A stretch of DNA of 64,000 nucleotides from Latrodectus hesperus. Its lineage: Eukaryota; Arthropoda; Arachnida; Araneae; Theridiidae. Positions 1 to 16,720 of this stretch are shown in pieces. The DNA lies in the NCBI GenBank assembly GCA_037975125.1, contig CM075862.1, positions 60,612,779-60,676,778 of the forward strand, in the 5' to 3' direction. The notes beneath the pieces are model-generated. The model searched no databases, had not been told where the DNA came from, and saw nothing but the letters and a program-made list of their open reading frames with translations. Numbering within the stretch: the first letter of the stretch is position 1; every line of letters begins with the position of its first letter. A program made the translations under genes and the position numbers.

Positions 1-1060
1 ACTTCATTACAGTAGCTAAAAATGGGTTGAATAAGATCTTGAAGGTTGAATTCAGAGTTTCACGGCTACAAACATATTTGCAACTCACCAGCTTCTTAGG
101 AACAGGGAGTCTTTTAACAATATTTTCAGAAATGTAGTCAATATGTCGGTTCCAATTCAATTTTGAATCAAGAACACGGCCCAAATGTTTTGTGATTTGA
201 GTTTTTTGAAGAGCTACACTGTGAACTATGAAATCAGGTACAAAATGACGACTGTTTAAGGTTAAAAACTGGATAGTAGTTTTGGTTTGACTAATTGGTA
301 GGGCATTATTAGAATACCAGATACAAAGTTTCTTAAGGGCTCTATTCATGTTGGTTTTATCGTGTCCGAGGTGTTTCTCCTTCACTAGCCTACATTTCTA
401 ACTACGTCCGTAATTAGCAAACAGAGCCGTTCTGATTCTAGAGTCACTCTCCAAGATGTCGGCCATATGATTAATATAGACATTACACAATATAGGGCTC
501 AAGACAATGCCTTATGGAGACCCGACTGTATTTGTGTGTAATTAGAGTAAGCCTTGAGATATTCATTACACAAAACCTCTGGCCAAGGAAATATCTTAAC
601 CATCGTAACATATTCCCCCTGACACTCAAAGTCATTATCTTAGAAACCAACTTAGATAGACAGACTTCGTCATACGCTGACATAAATCTGACAGATAGCT
701 AAAATAAATCTACAGCTGTCGATTTTCTCTTGATACTTTGACTAAAGTAAGCCATTTGTTGGACATAGGAGTTAAAACATTGAAATCCGGCATGAGAGTT
801 ACTTTAAGGACCATGGTTCTTCACAAACCAAATCTGTGTTGGAGATATCATTTGTTCTATAAACTTTGCCTATACTCTATTAAGGTCTATTGTTCTGTAA
901 CCGTAGAATTGCTTAGCAGGCTTGATTTTCTTATGTGAAAGGATCATAACATCAATTTTCCTAGTAGAGGGAAAATTAGATTTAACTTATATTTATCAAC
1001 TTTAAAAACACATACTAGGCATTCCACCCAAGCGTTTTAATAAATTCAGGGTGCATTCAG
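1..1060 (-). pseudogene. Jockey-like non-LTR retrotransposon, reverse transcriptase fragment (runs off left edge)
   Basis: Read on the minus strand, this is a decayed reverse transcriptase of a jockey-type LINE. From right to left come an RT block-1-like YRTIDL (near 890), a stretch like FSQSIKRKSTAVDLF (near 730), a palm-like SAYDEV (near 680), RWLRYFLGQRF (near 590), and after the active-site region KHLGRVLDSKLNWNRHI (near 190), then KYVCSRETLNSTFKILF near the left edge. This order matches the RT palm-to-thumb order of jockey elements. No clear YADD box is readable, and stops and frameshifts occur throughout. The element continues beyond position 1, so its 3' end is unseen; endonuclease sequence is not visible upstream, suggesting 5' truncation near 1060. 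Family assignment is by motif recognition only. Confidence 0.75.
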
Positions 1061-2989
1061 TCTAGACTTTTGTTTGATAAATATTGACATCTATGGGTGA
1101 TGATTATCACCTTATTTCACATTTGACAGACCATTTAGCTTCCTCTAGATGATTGATAGTGTGTTGGTCCACTCTTTCAGCTAAACCACTTTTTTGTATA
1201 TTATTCCGCATATCATAACTTCACTGTATATTATAATTTCTTTGGAAATTATCCTTAAATAATTGTTAATATTTTTTGTGATTTAAATCATAAAAATGTA
1301 GACACTTTTTGTTACAATTGACTTCTGATTCAAAGAAGAGTCAAGAAGGGCGAGTCCATGTATGACAAATGTTTTTATGAATATTTCTGCTTTAATTTGT
1401 GAAATATGATTATTAAATTCATATTAAAATCTATGATGTAGAATTTACATTCCAGAGTTCATTTTGCAACATCAAAATTATAGTCTAGAGACACGTGTTT
1501 ATATTAACCTTCACAAATATTAATTTTAACTATAAACTTTTAACTATGTATAAAATTTAATGTAACTGAATATAAAACTAACTGAATATAACTATAAAAC
1601 TTGTAACTGTAATCAATAACTTAATTAAAACGAATTTCAATATTAAAAAACTGAAAAGAAATTTTCGTCAATATATATAAAATGAAAAATTCTTAGTGTT
1701 TATACAATATTTCAATTATCTGAACACTTAAATATTATGAAATTTTTATTAAAAATTATTTAAATAACAAAAATTTTTTTAAAAAAATATGCAATTTTCA
1801 TAAACATATTTTATAAGACATAAAACTGACTTCATTTCTCAAAATTTTACTTATTTCTGTATTTGAATTTTTGAAAATTTATCAATATTATTTTTAAGAA
1901 AAGATAAACTTTCAGTCTTTCAGGAGCCATTAACATGTATGCCGATTTTCAGTGAATATAAAAGCACACTATTTTTCATAGATTCTCAATTTTCAATAAA
2001 TTCACAAGATGGCAGCAGTGAGCTCAGTATTGACAAACGATGACAAAACGGAATACAATTTGAGTAAAAACAATCCTAGCAGTTTTTTTCTTCTAGATAT
2101 TTATACATCTGTCTACGGATATATATTTATAGATATACAATTTACATAATCCAACTTGTGTATCGTTGTGAAATATTCAGTAAGTTTAGTTAAAAGAAGA
2201 AATACAGCTAAAAAAATCGCAAAACTTATCTTGTTCTTTTGAAAAATCGCAAAAATTTATTTATCCACGATTTGAATCGATATTCGGTTTGATTTATTTC
2301 AGTGCGAGAATAAACTTCATGAAATTTAAAATTGTATACTGTGCATCTTTTTTAAATTTAAAATTTAATATATTTAGATGATTGATTTTCAAATTAACAT
2401 TTATTTTTTCAAACACGACAACTTTTTGAATGTTTTGGAAACATGAAAAAGAAAATTTTTATTGTATAAATTATTTAACACAATATATAAAGCTAAGCAT
2501 TTGTCAATTTCATTATATTCCATTATGTTTCTCAATATAATACTCAAACATAATTTAATTCACATAACTTTGAAGTACTTACAAAAATTTTTGCACAATG
2601 GCAAGTATTTACAGTGTCTTATGTGATGTTATCTCAACCGATAAGAATTTCATACAGTTTGAGTATAAACTCAAACAATTACTCAAAGTTAGCTCTCGTA
2701 AATTTTCAAAGCATATTAATTAAATTATGCTTGATAAGTTCTTACAAGAATAATCATTTAAAAATGTGTATTCTACCATTTTACTTTTTAAGAAAAAGTT
2801 ATTTTAAATTTAGTTCTTATATATTGAATTGAATACTAAACCAAATTAATTTAGAATCCCCTATTTAAAAATATTACAATCGTATTTAAAATAAAGTAAA
2901 TATGTTGATGTTCTTCTTGTGTAAATTTTTGACCTTTTTAAAGTTATAGTTCTAGGTTATTAGACTTTATTATTATATTTTAAGCAGTT
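1061..2989. other. AT-rich non-coding stretch
   Basis: No coding sequence, RNA gene or structured repeat could be recognised. A 72-residue open frame at 2614-2832 (+) is compositionally AT-driven (rich in Ser, Leu, Asn, Tyr, Ile) and shows no motif. Confidence 0.6.
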
Positions 2990-5900
2990 ATAGATGGAAA
3001 AAGAAAATTTCTGATTTGAATGGGAAAAAGTTGTTATTCTTTCTAATCTTCCATCTGCTTTGATGGAATCAGACTACATCAAGAAATCCATTGTTATTAA
3101 TGAAGTAGATACCAGAAGTAAACAATTATGAATATTGTCCCAGTCTTGTCCAAGGCATTCCAGGGTATGCTGATGTAATGCCTGCTCTTGTCGGCATTCA
3201 GGGCAAAGATAAAATCTTTTCCTATCTCCACATTATGAATGAATGACATTGAAATCGCCCACTGGTAAGCTGGGACAAACATGTTTTGATATGCTTGTCA
3301 CAATTGAGAATAGGGAAAGTCCTTTTTTTTTTGGCCTTTATACCAGTTGTGAAACGAATGTATTAACACTTTTTGTTTGTTTTCGGAATTTTGTCTCGAG
3401 AATGACTCTAAGTATGTGAGCTCTGAAATGAAAAAGACAGGATGTTCTAGTCCCTCCATAGCAAGAGTGATGACTAATTTATTTCAGTAGATATTAGCAC
3501 TTGCTGGAATCCATTGAAAATGTACATCGTACTGGTGAGAGATGAGTTTTATTTTACGCAAGATAAATACAATGGTTTTTATCTTCAACTCAGCCCCAGT
3601 TTTGGGATGTTGAGTTGAAACACGGCTGTCAAACAGAATTCAGAGTTCTATGTAGTTGCTTTCTCTCAAAACTCTCTTTAATATTATGTTCATAGAGCAA
3701 ATAATCCACTTCGAAACAAGGAATAGAAATCTGGGTTATGTTGCTTTATAGAATATTTTCTTGAGATAATTTAATATATATATTCATCCACTGCATGCCC
3801 GTATAACTATTTTGCTGTCATCAACATAAATTTTGAAATCATTTGGAGGAATTTTATTGATCATTTTCAAGGTCAATTATTTAAGTACGCCCGGTGCATA
3901 ACCATTTTTATTAAGAGAAATTAGTATAACATAATGAAAATTAAATTTAGAAAGTCTTAGGTTGAATGTCCAGGTATTTAGCTAACAAGCAGCTTAGTTG
4001 TCCTGGTCGATACTAGAAGGTTTTTATTAAAATACTTTATCAAACTAGTCTGTCTTCTGAAGAAAGGGGTTGAAGATCTGCTTCATAAAGAACAAACTTT
4101 GAAGGGTATCTTCGTTTTATTCCAATAATAACGTTTTTTGACGTAATGGACGTTTACTGATTAGCCTAAATTAGTTTCAACGGTACAGCAAAACATTGGA
4201 AAGCCATATTATATAATGGCTCTAATTAGTGCCTGAATGAAAATTTTAAGAATAATTGCGTTTTCTTCCCAATCCTTACTTATGATGTACTTAATGATAT
4301 TTAAACTTTTCCTGACTTTTAAGGTAACATATTCAATGTGCTCGTTAAATATAATTTTTTTGTCTACAATGAAGCCCAAGTATTTAGCGTGTTTTTCGTA
4401 GGGGAGCCTTTGCTGTTTGAGAATCAAGAATGGTCGGTAATTAGAGTGGTGCTTAACAGTAGTAAAGAAAGTTGTTAATAATTTTGTTGGGTTGAAATTC
4501 ATGTTTAGCTCATCTGCAAACTTGGAAATAGCTTTAAAATTGCTGATGAACTTTGATTCAATTTCAACAATATTTACCGAACTCTAAATAGCAATGTCAT
4601 CAGTAAACATTCCAATGTGAGACCCTGGAGAAACAGTTTTTTTTTCAATTCCAGCCATATACAGATCAAATAGCGTTTGGCTGAGTACCGTTCTTTGAGA
4701 AACATCCTGGTTAAGGTGAAAAGTATCTGAGAGAGTTCTATTGAACTTTACACTGATGTATATCTCTTTGAGATAGTAAGAAGTCCATGCCACAGTATTA
4801 GTCTGGATTTCGAAGGTATCGTGCAATTTAATAATTAGTTCAACTTTTTAAATTATGTTGAAAACTTTCGTGAGACCTAGCAGGGCCACGACACTGTGTT
4901 GAGCTGACTGGTGAATTTGCGTATATCTGATAGTTTGAGTGGAGAGCTGAACTTGGTCTGTCGTGCTGTGGCCTCTTCGAAAACCAAATTGGTTTCTAAG
5001 GAAAAGCTATTTTTGTCAAGAAAGAACTGGAGTCTATACAAGACCATTTTTTTCATCATTTTATTTGTGATACACGTCAATTCTATAGGGCTGAAATCCC
5101 CAAGTGAGCAGGAATTCCTATTTGACTTCTTATATGTAATGATTGTGCTTTTTCACTTTTTAAAGTAAATGTCCCTTTTTTCCAGATAGGTTAAGCAGGT
5201 AAAGCTGTTTCTTTTCCAGATGTATTCAAGTTTTCTAAGCATATATGAATTCCATCTAGAGTTGGAGACTTGCTGAAGTCAAGAAAATCCAAAGCCAGCA
5301 GAAGTTCTTCGTTGTTAACTCAGTAGCCAGAATAGGATCACGATGATCAGAGCTACGGCATCTATCAATAATAATTCTTGCTTGATGCAACATCGGTTTG
5401 TCTTCGTTTATAAAACTTATTCGGCTAATATGATGGCAATGAACAGCAAGAGCATTGGTAGAATGTTTTTCATCGGAAATCAGTTCACCATTATCATTTT
5501 AATTACAGCCTTAATATTGTGATTGTTCTTTATTGATTCCTTAAGTTAATTTCTGCGTTTTGAATCTGGTGTCCATGAGTCGATTTAATTTCAAATTCCA
5601 TTTCATATGTTTATTTTAAGTTGTGTGTAAAGTAATTAGATTTCTGTATTTTAATTTTATAAATCTCGGGCTTAATTTGTCTACTTAGAATCTAGCAGAT
5701 TCTAAAATCTGAATTATTTTTTGCAAAGACGGATCTAATGTAGTAGGGTATTATGAGTAATGTATAACAAAATGTTTTATATTTTTCCCCGGGGATAAAG
5801 ACCTCAGCATGCTTAAGAATGATTTTCCTGAAAATTTGCCAATATTGGTTTACATCCTCTATTGGTGACAAAGAAAATAGTTCTTTATCCATGTATTCTT

Positions 5901-6720
5901 TGAAAGAGGCTCATTTAGCTTTCTTGAAGTTCCGAAATTGGCCATTAGTGTTTGATACTCTTTGTCTTTTCTTGATTTCTATGAAGATTGGGGATGGTAG
6001 TTTCCAATGGCATTCTGTATTGTCCAAGAGCACTGAGAAAGTAATTCTGAGTTGATCATGGCAATGCTTTGAGCTTTATGTGTGTTAGAGCTGAAAAAAG
6101 GAATATGTAGATGTTCCATCGTTATACTATATCATAATACCATTGTCATCTGCATATTGAAAAACATGAAAGTACGTGTCATTATCATTTTAATATCTCT
6201 AAAAGGAATATTTGGCGTTGGAATTTCCAAGAATGCATTGTCGATAATGAAACAATTAGGTAACTATTTTTGATTAAGATGATGATAGACACTAAAAATT
6301 CTTAAAGGATTACCTTGCTAATTAATTTTAATATCTTGGATTCCAAAAACTGAATTTTCATTTGTTTTCATATGATGGTATGCTTATAATTTAATTGATA
6401 AGATCACAGTCATACAAGAGCAAACATCCTTTTTTAGTAAGTCTTACCTTCCCAATAAATAAAGTAGCCTTTATTTTTCAGGGTTGTTTTCATCTTTAAC
6501 TTATCTTCTGGAATAGCGATCACTTGGACGTTAATATATTCAGTCATTTTTAACAGTTAATTCAATTTGTTTCTAGTGGCTGAGGTAGTCAAATCATTGA
6601 TTTTACATTGTGAGATTTTAATGGTCTTTTGTGTGTATGAAGGGAGAGACTGCAACTCCTTTTTCCAAACGAGGTCCTTTGCCTAAATTTCAAGCAAGCT
6701 CCTGACTATTCTTCAAGATG
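2990..6720 (-). pseudogene. Jockey-like non-LTR retrotransposon, endonuclease to C-terminal knuckle, decayed
   Basis: The longest LINE copy in the window, read right to left on the minus strand. Near 6480-6600 is an endonuclease N-terminus (VQVIAIPEDKLKMKTTLKNK, resembling the usual VxxxQETKL motif). At 5900-5960 the endonuclease C-terminus reads FRNFKKAKWASFKEYMDKEL, followed by an EN-RT linker (5700-5890, ILKHAEVFIPGEKYKTF). RT blocks follow: MEKMV-like start and LVFEEATARQT at 4900-5080, then LSQTLFDLYMAGI and the active-site box FTDDIAI at 4584-4700 (canonical F/YADDIAI), then KYLGFIVDKKIIFNEHIEYV near 4350. At 3150-3230 a Cys/His knuckle is readable as LCPECRQEQALHQHTLEC in one frame. 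Multiple frameshifts and stops make it non-functional. The position of RNase H (3300-4200) was not resolved. The mariner gene begins just right of the endonuclease end. Confidence 0.8.
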
Positions 6721-6920
6721 GACGATGCAGCATTAGGTATATTTATCAACATGTTCATAGTTGCAAGAAGCAATTTTTGTCTTCCGAGGACTGGAACAAC
6801 GTAAGATGGAAGTAAAGTATAAAGTATTTTAAAGTATAAAGTATTTCAACTCAGAGGACGATTTTTTACTGACTTACTTCAACTTGCTTAGCGTGGAATA
6901 TATTTTAAACAGAAGAGAAA

Positions 6921-7970
6921 ATGGAGTTGACACGAGAAGATTTTCGTGCTATGATTTTCAATGATTTCAAAGCAGGATTAAATCAAACTGAATGCGTTCA
7001 ACGGTTACAATTAGCATCTGGTGATGAATCTCCAGTTCGTGCTACTGTATTCAGATGGTTTAGGGAATTTAGAAGAGGTCGCAATTTTCTTCAGGATGAA
7101 GAACACACAGGAAGGCCGGCGTCGGCAGTAATCCCGGATAATGTGTCTGCCATACGAAAAATTTTAATGGCTGATAATCGCTGTACCTATCAAATGATAC
7201 AGAAGGAACTTAACATTGGATCCGCAGCCATACACAAAATCATTCATGAAGAATTACATATGAAAAAAGTAGTTTGCCGTTGGGTTCCCCATAGTCTAAC
7301 TGAGCATCAAAAGAGGAGCGTGTCAGAATCAGTAAAGAAACTCTTAACTGATTCTGACATGCTGAATGATGGTGGCCACCACATCATTTCTAAAATTGTA
7401 ACAGGTGATGAAACGTACATACCGTTTTATGACGTTCCAACGCGTCAAGAAAGCGAAGTATGGGTCTTTGAAGATGATCCCACGCCGACAATGGTGAAAA
7501 AACAACGCGCACTGAAAAAAGTGATGTATGCCGTTTTCTTCAGAAGTACGGGATTGGTCAATGCCATCAAGTTGGAAGGACAGAAGACAGTAACAGCAAA
7601 CTGGTATACCACTAAATGTCTTCCAGAAATTCTACAAGAACTGAATGTTAGGGGACTAATGCTTCACCATGACAATGCATCTTCATATACAGCCGGATTA
7701 ACAGTTGAGTTTTTTAAACAAAAACAAATTAAAGTGATCGAACATCCGCCGTATTTACATGATCTAGCTATGTGCGACCTTTGGTTATTCTTTAATCTAA
7801 AAAATAAGTTACTTGGACGTCGTTTTCATTCAGAAGAAGAGATTGATGTTGCTATAAATGCATTTTTTTCATCTATTCGAAGAAATGAATGGCTTGAGGC
7901 ATTTAATCTGTGGAAAATTTGTCTACAAAAGTGCATTGATGCTGGAAGAGACTACTTTGAACACACCTAA
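6921..7970 (+). CDS. Mariner-type transposase (DD34D), uninterrupted frame
   Basis: A cut-and-paste transposase that would bind the terminal inverted repeats of its own element and move it to TA sites in the nucleus. The 349-residue length is the usual mariner size. The N-terminal ~110 residues form the paired helix-turn-helix DNA-binding region (GLNQTECVQRLQ...VFRWFREFRRGR...GRPASA). The linker motif WVPHSLTEHQK starts at residue 121 (canonical WVPHEL). The catalytic triad is Asp163 in VTGDET, Asp251 in HHDNAS and Asp286 in MCDLWLF; exactly 34 residues separate the last two, the mariner signature spacing. The usual YSPDLAPCD motif reads YLHDLAMCD, so some decay or subfamily drift is present. 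The ATG was chosen because MELTRE is a typical mariner start. It sits beside, not within, the minus-strand jockey relic. A right terminal repeat is visible; a left one was not found, so mobility is doubtful. Databases often mislabel such proteins as SETMAR. Confidence 0.93.
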   Translation: MELTREDFRAMIFNDFKAGLNQTECVQRLQLASGDESPVRATVFRWFREFRRGRNFLQDEEHTGRPASAVIPDNVSAIRKILMADNRCTYQMIQKELNIGSAAIHKIIHEELHMKKVVCRWVPHSLTEHQKRSVSESVKKLLTDSDMLNDGGHHIISKIVTGDETYIPFYDVPTRQESEVWVFEDDPTPTMVKKQRALKKVMYAVFFRSTGLVNAIKLEGQKTVTANWYTTKCLPEILQELNVRGLMLHHDNASSYTAGLTVEFFKQKQIKVIEHPPYLHDLAMCDLWLFFNLKNKLLGRRFHSEEEIDVAINAFFSSIRRNEWLEAFNLWKICLQKCIDAGRDYFEHT

Positions 7971-7999
7971 AATTTTGTAAGTATAACTTTAAAAACCTA

Positions 8000-8033
8000 G
8001 TTGTATCTCAAAAATTTCAGAGTGACCCTCGTA
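8000..8033. repeat. Probable right terminal inverted repeat of the mariner element with TA
   Basis: About 30 bp after the transposase stop lies sequence whose reverse complement begins TACGAGGGTCACTCTGAAA, the form of mariner ends of the TACGAGGGT type. The outer TA (8032-8033) would be the target duplication. No matching left end was found between 6600 and 6920; the closest, near 6670, is too poor to call. Confidence 0.6.
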
Positions 8034-11639
<3,606 letters not shown>

Positions 11640-11900
11640 AGTGCAGGCAAGGGTCGGACTGTATATTTAGGTTAATGTATTTGGAATAGTCGCCCATCAC
11701 CAAGTGCCTCATAATTTTGAACCACGAGTATGTGACGAGGTACCCGAGCTGGCATCATCCACTCTACATCCACACCACATAAGCCGAAGGACTTTGGATG
11801 CCATCTATTAAGGGGGACTGATCCCCAAACCATGGAGCTCCAGCAACACAGTGAGGGAGTGTACGTCGTCACCCTTCCAATCACTGCCCGTAGCAAATAT
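11640..11900 (-). repeat. SINE-like retroposon fragment
   Basis: A compositionally distinct, less AT-rich block in AT-rich surroundings. On the minus strand its downstream part reads GTACCTCGTCAC followed by GGTTCAAAATTATGAGG, which I recognise from memory as the kind of 3' body found in arthropod tRNA-derived SINEs. The tRNA-like head is not certain. The 74-residue frame across it (11672-11896) has no protein features and is treated as chance. Confidence 0.45.
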
Positions 11901-13344
11901 GAAAATATAAAAAATAGCGGAGCAAATTACGTTATTATAATTGATTCAACAGGCAAACGTTTTGCGGATTGTAATTAAACAGAACTTATACTTACTCCCA
12001 AAATAACTTATAGGTTATTAATATTATCTCCATTACAATAGTCTGCTTTATTTTAAGATCATATACAAATGTTGTCCCTCGGAATTTAAAAGAAAACCAA
12101 GACTGTAAAGGAATCAATATGGAGAATAAATTATACTGACTATTATATATTGTTATTGCATTCTGTTAATAACTTGTAACAGGATGCAATAGTTAATGAA
12201 AATATTTTTCATACGAAAAGAAAATTCATTTGCATGGTTTGGCCCATATGATTCATTAATGCCATGTTTTACGAACAGAAGCTTGAGATATTTTTGTAAA
12301 TTCCCCTGATTCCCCTCTTTAATCACAATTCTTTATGATGGTATGGGGAAGTTCAGAGTAGCATGGCTAATGAGAACTGCAATGTGCATTTGGAAAAATC
12401 ATCTCCTTTGTTCTAATCACTTCCTTTACTAATACTTTCTACTTTAATAATTGAATTTTATGAGGGTTGCACTGAGCAGTTCAGCAAGATGCTGAGTCAT
12501 GTCATATGTTAAAACTTACTAAAAATCGGATATAGAATGGCAGAATCAAAACCTTGAACAGATAAATAATTAGACCACACTGAAGTTCCCTAAAAATCCT
12601 CGACTATCATTTGGACACTCCGTTCAGAAAAATTAAATAACATTCTTTCAATGTCATTTGATGTTTCAAGAATTTGAAAAAGTTGAGCTCTGTGAATATA
12701 ATGTTGAGAAATAATATTACTTTAAAATCACCAATAATGGATACTCTAATTTTGATTGCATGTATAAATAAATACTAGTTACGTTTAACTAAATTCAGAA
12801 TGATTTCTATCTCACTGAATAGAATTTTAAAAACAAAAAACCTTTGATTAATATTTACCGTATTCATTCGCTGCTCCATGTGAAATTCTTATATCCATAG
12901 ATTTCTCTTGATATTCAATTTTCAAGGATATGTGACGAAAGACGTGAAGTGAGTAAAAATGCACATTTGTACACATGTATATCTTCAATTTGCAACCGTA
13001 GTTTATCTTTCGTTTGCAAATAATTTTGTGTCTTCTAATACGTCTCGTTGATCTGGATCTTGTTTTATTGCTGATGATTTTTATACGTTAACAAAATGCC
13101 ATACATTACATAACTAGAAAAATTTGAAATTTGCTATACAAAGTTTGAAAATAAAAACTATCCATGTATTACCAGAGCTGATTCATTTTCATATTAATTA
13201 GTGATAAATAGAAAATTAAATAGTAGTACAAAATTAAGAAGAAAATTCAATTTTTGACGAAGAGAAATTTATTAAAAAGTCAGTCTTTAGATTTACTATT
13301 CTATAAGGAAATTTTTTTTAATTATTAATTCCTTGGTAATGAAG
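11901..13344. other. AT-rich non-coding stretch
   Basis: No coding region, RNA gene or repeat structure that I could support. Confidence 0.6.
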
Positions 13345-13560
13345 AACGTGGTGTAGTGGTAGCGCTTCGAAGGCATTCGTCATAGTTTCTATCTTCAGGC
13401 TAAGTAAGAGAGACTCAGCCTTTCATCATATCGGTGGGTGCATAAAACAGTTTGGCGTGTTTGGGAACTAAACGTTGGAGATTTCACATTTCCCGTGATG
13501 TTGACCACCTAAACTAAACATATATATTTTGCTCACTTCTGTCAGGAAAACAATATGAAT
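13345..13560 (+). repeat. tRNA-derived SINE, diverged copy
   Basis: Starts with an A-box-like GGTGTAGTGGTAGCGCTTCG at about 13350, as in tRNA-headed SINEs. The body shares blocks in the same order with the copy at 50053-50275: GACTCAGCCTTTCATC, GGAACTAAACGTTGG, then GACCACCTAA. The B box is degenerate. No target duplication was identified. Confidence 0.65.
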
Positions 13561-13723
13561 ACTGTAGATCTTATTCCACTATGGGTTCATGCCACTGAAT
13601 TTAGTTCAAGAATTCCTCCTTGTTCTTTTAAGCAAATTCTTTTTTCCTATAAAATTTATAAGGAAATTAAATATACATATATTTAATTTAAAACAATTTT
13701 TATGTAAAAGATTAAGGTACAGT

Positions 13724-14879
<1,156 letters not shown>

Positions 14880-16720
14880 TACTCAAAGACTGCATTTGGG
14901 CAGGAGTCCCCCAGGCCTCGGTCCTCAGTCCTTTGCTGTTCCTCCTCTACATGAACACCATCCATGAATATATTAGTAGGGAAGCCAAGATAGCCTGCTA
15001 TGCATATGACATTGCTATCTGGAATACGAACTCTGACGTGTCTGCATCGGGAGTTATCCTCAACACCAGCCTGAAGAACGTTGAAACCTGGGAATCAAAC
15101 CTTAAACTCCTAATTAACTCAGAAAAATCTAGTCTCTGTGTCTTCCCAACTGACAGGAAAAACAGGAACTCTTTCCGCCTTAACATCATGATCTTCAACT
15201 CGTCCATCAAACAAATTTTCAATCCCAAATATATTGGTCTCACGCTGGACACCGAGCTGAGATCCACCAAGCATATTGAAAGAACCTCACTCAGAGCATT
15301 AAAAAAGCTAAATATTCTCAGAAAATTATGTGGCTCAACATGGGGTTCCAGACCGAAGTACCTTCAAACACTTACACTGCACTTATTAGAACAGCTCTAG
15401 AATATTCAGCACCAATATGGGCTCGAGTAACCTCCTCGTCAAAAGGAAAACTTGACACCATTCAATACAGAGCAGACAAACTCATCATAGGTGCAGTTTC
15501 CAGAACTAATAACTTGCGTGGTAAGACTGAATGTTGTCTCACACCACTTGAAAACAGACGAAAACTGGCCACAATTAAATTCACCAACAAAATCAGGAGC
15601 AACAACTAGGAACACATCTCAAATGTCACTTTTCGTGCCTGCACCAACAGGGAGATGTTGAAAAGATCCTCCACGCTTCAATACGTCAAAGACATCAGAA
15701 ACAGCATCAATCTGAACCACACATGCCTTAATATTATTGAAGAACAACCACCTTTTGATTTCAAAACACCACCTATCGTTAAGATTAATTTAGACCTGTT
15801 GATATCGTGTTCAAAAAGTCAACCAGAAGAAACCATTTGGAGAAAAGGTGTGGAAACTATTATCAAGCTTTCTAAACCAGACTTTTTCACCGCTTACACT
15901 GACGGTTCTTCCAACTCAGAATGTGAACAGGGGAGGCATTTTCTTTATCTTCTGGCATTTTCCTTATCTTTCCAGACCAATTATCACTCAAACATCGGGT
16001 TGTAGCTGGAAAAATTGCCTCCAAATTCACCAGTGAACTGATTGTCATAAAGGCAGTCCTTACTCCTTACCACACACAGTCAGTCCCCTTGAAAGGCATC
16101 AACATATTCTCTGATTGTAAATCTGCTCTGGATGTCATTAAAGGAGGTAAAACGAGACTTGCCCAAGACATCAACGTGCTTCTGTCCACCATAGTTGCAA
16201 GGGAGAAAACCTGCATCATCCAATGGGTCCCTGTACATGTTTACATGAAGGAAAATGAACAGGTGAACTCCCTTGCCAAGTAGGCTAAAAATATCAATCC
16301 CCCCACGACTACCACTTGCTTCGATGCAAACGCCGTCACAAGGCATAAGCTCTATGGGGGACTACGGAAAAAATGGTGCCAATCGGAACTTAATCCTGAC
16401 CGTGGTATCACCTCTACTGTCATCAGAATGCCGACTGGGCACATGAGGGGTATCGAAATCATGCCCGATAAATCTAGAACCTACGCAGAATGCAAGCACT
16501 GCACAGGAGTTCCACTGGACCCAAGGCATCTCTTCAACTGCATCTATGTTTCCTCGACTCTCTTCAACATCGACCCCAACTACTGCCATGCTACCCTCTA
16601 TACCGAAAAAGCTGAAAATGTGGCCAGGGCAGTGCTCCATACCTTTGGTCCCATATGACTTGACTTTTTTTGTTTTTGTTTTTACTCTTTGCACTTGTCA
16701 CACGACAGCAACAACAACAT
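14880..16720 (+). pseudogene. 5'-truncated jockey-like retrotransposon: RT, RNase H and Cys/His knuckle
   Basis: The best-preserved LINE copy. It begins abruptly inside RT at AGVPQASVLSPLLFLLYMN (near 14900). The active-site box reads YAYDIAIW (canonical YADDIAIW), so one catalytic Asp is replaced. KYIGLTLDTELRSTKHIE follows near 15230. A frameshift near 15330-15400 leads into EYSAPIWARVTSSSKGKLD (15400-15460). After a stop at 15607, an RNase H domain starts with FTAYTDGSSNSE (near 15890), continues after another shift with INIFSDCKSALDVIK (16100-16140) and QWVPVHVYMKENEQVNSLAK (16220-16280). A C-terminal TGHMRG...ECKHC...DPRHLFNC knuckle lies at 16440-16540. The stop is at 16658. The 3' end appears to be a CAACAAC run at about 16709-16718. 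It is less AT-rich than its flanks. Non-functional through truncation, frameshifts and the altered active site. Confidence 0.88.

Noticed and set aside
6665..6695. Possible left terminal repeat of mariner (CGAGGTCC...AAATTT)
   Set aside because: The match to the right end is short and needs gaps, and it lies within sequence readable as the jockey endonuclease start. Not convincing.
11672..11896. 74-residue minus-strand frame with Trp/Cys-rich composition
   Set aside because: It lies in a SINE-like repeat block, has no domain and no support as a gene.
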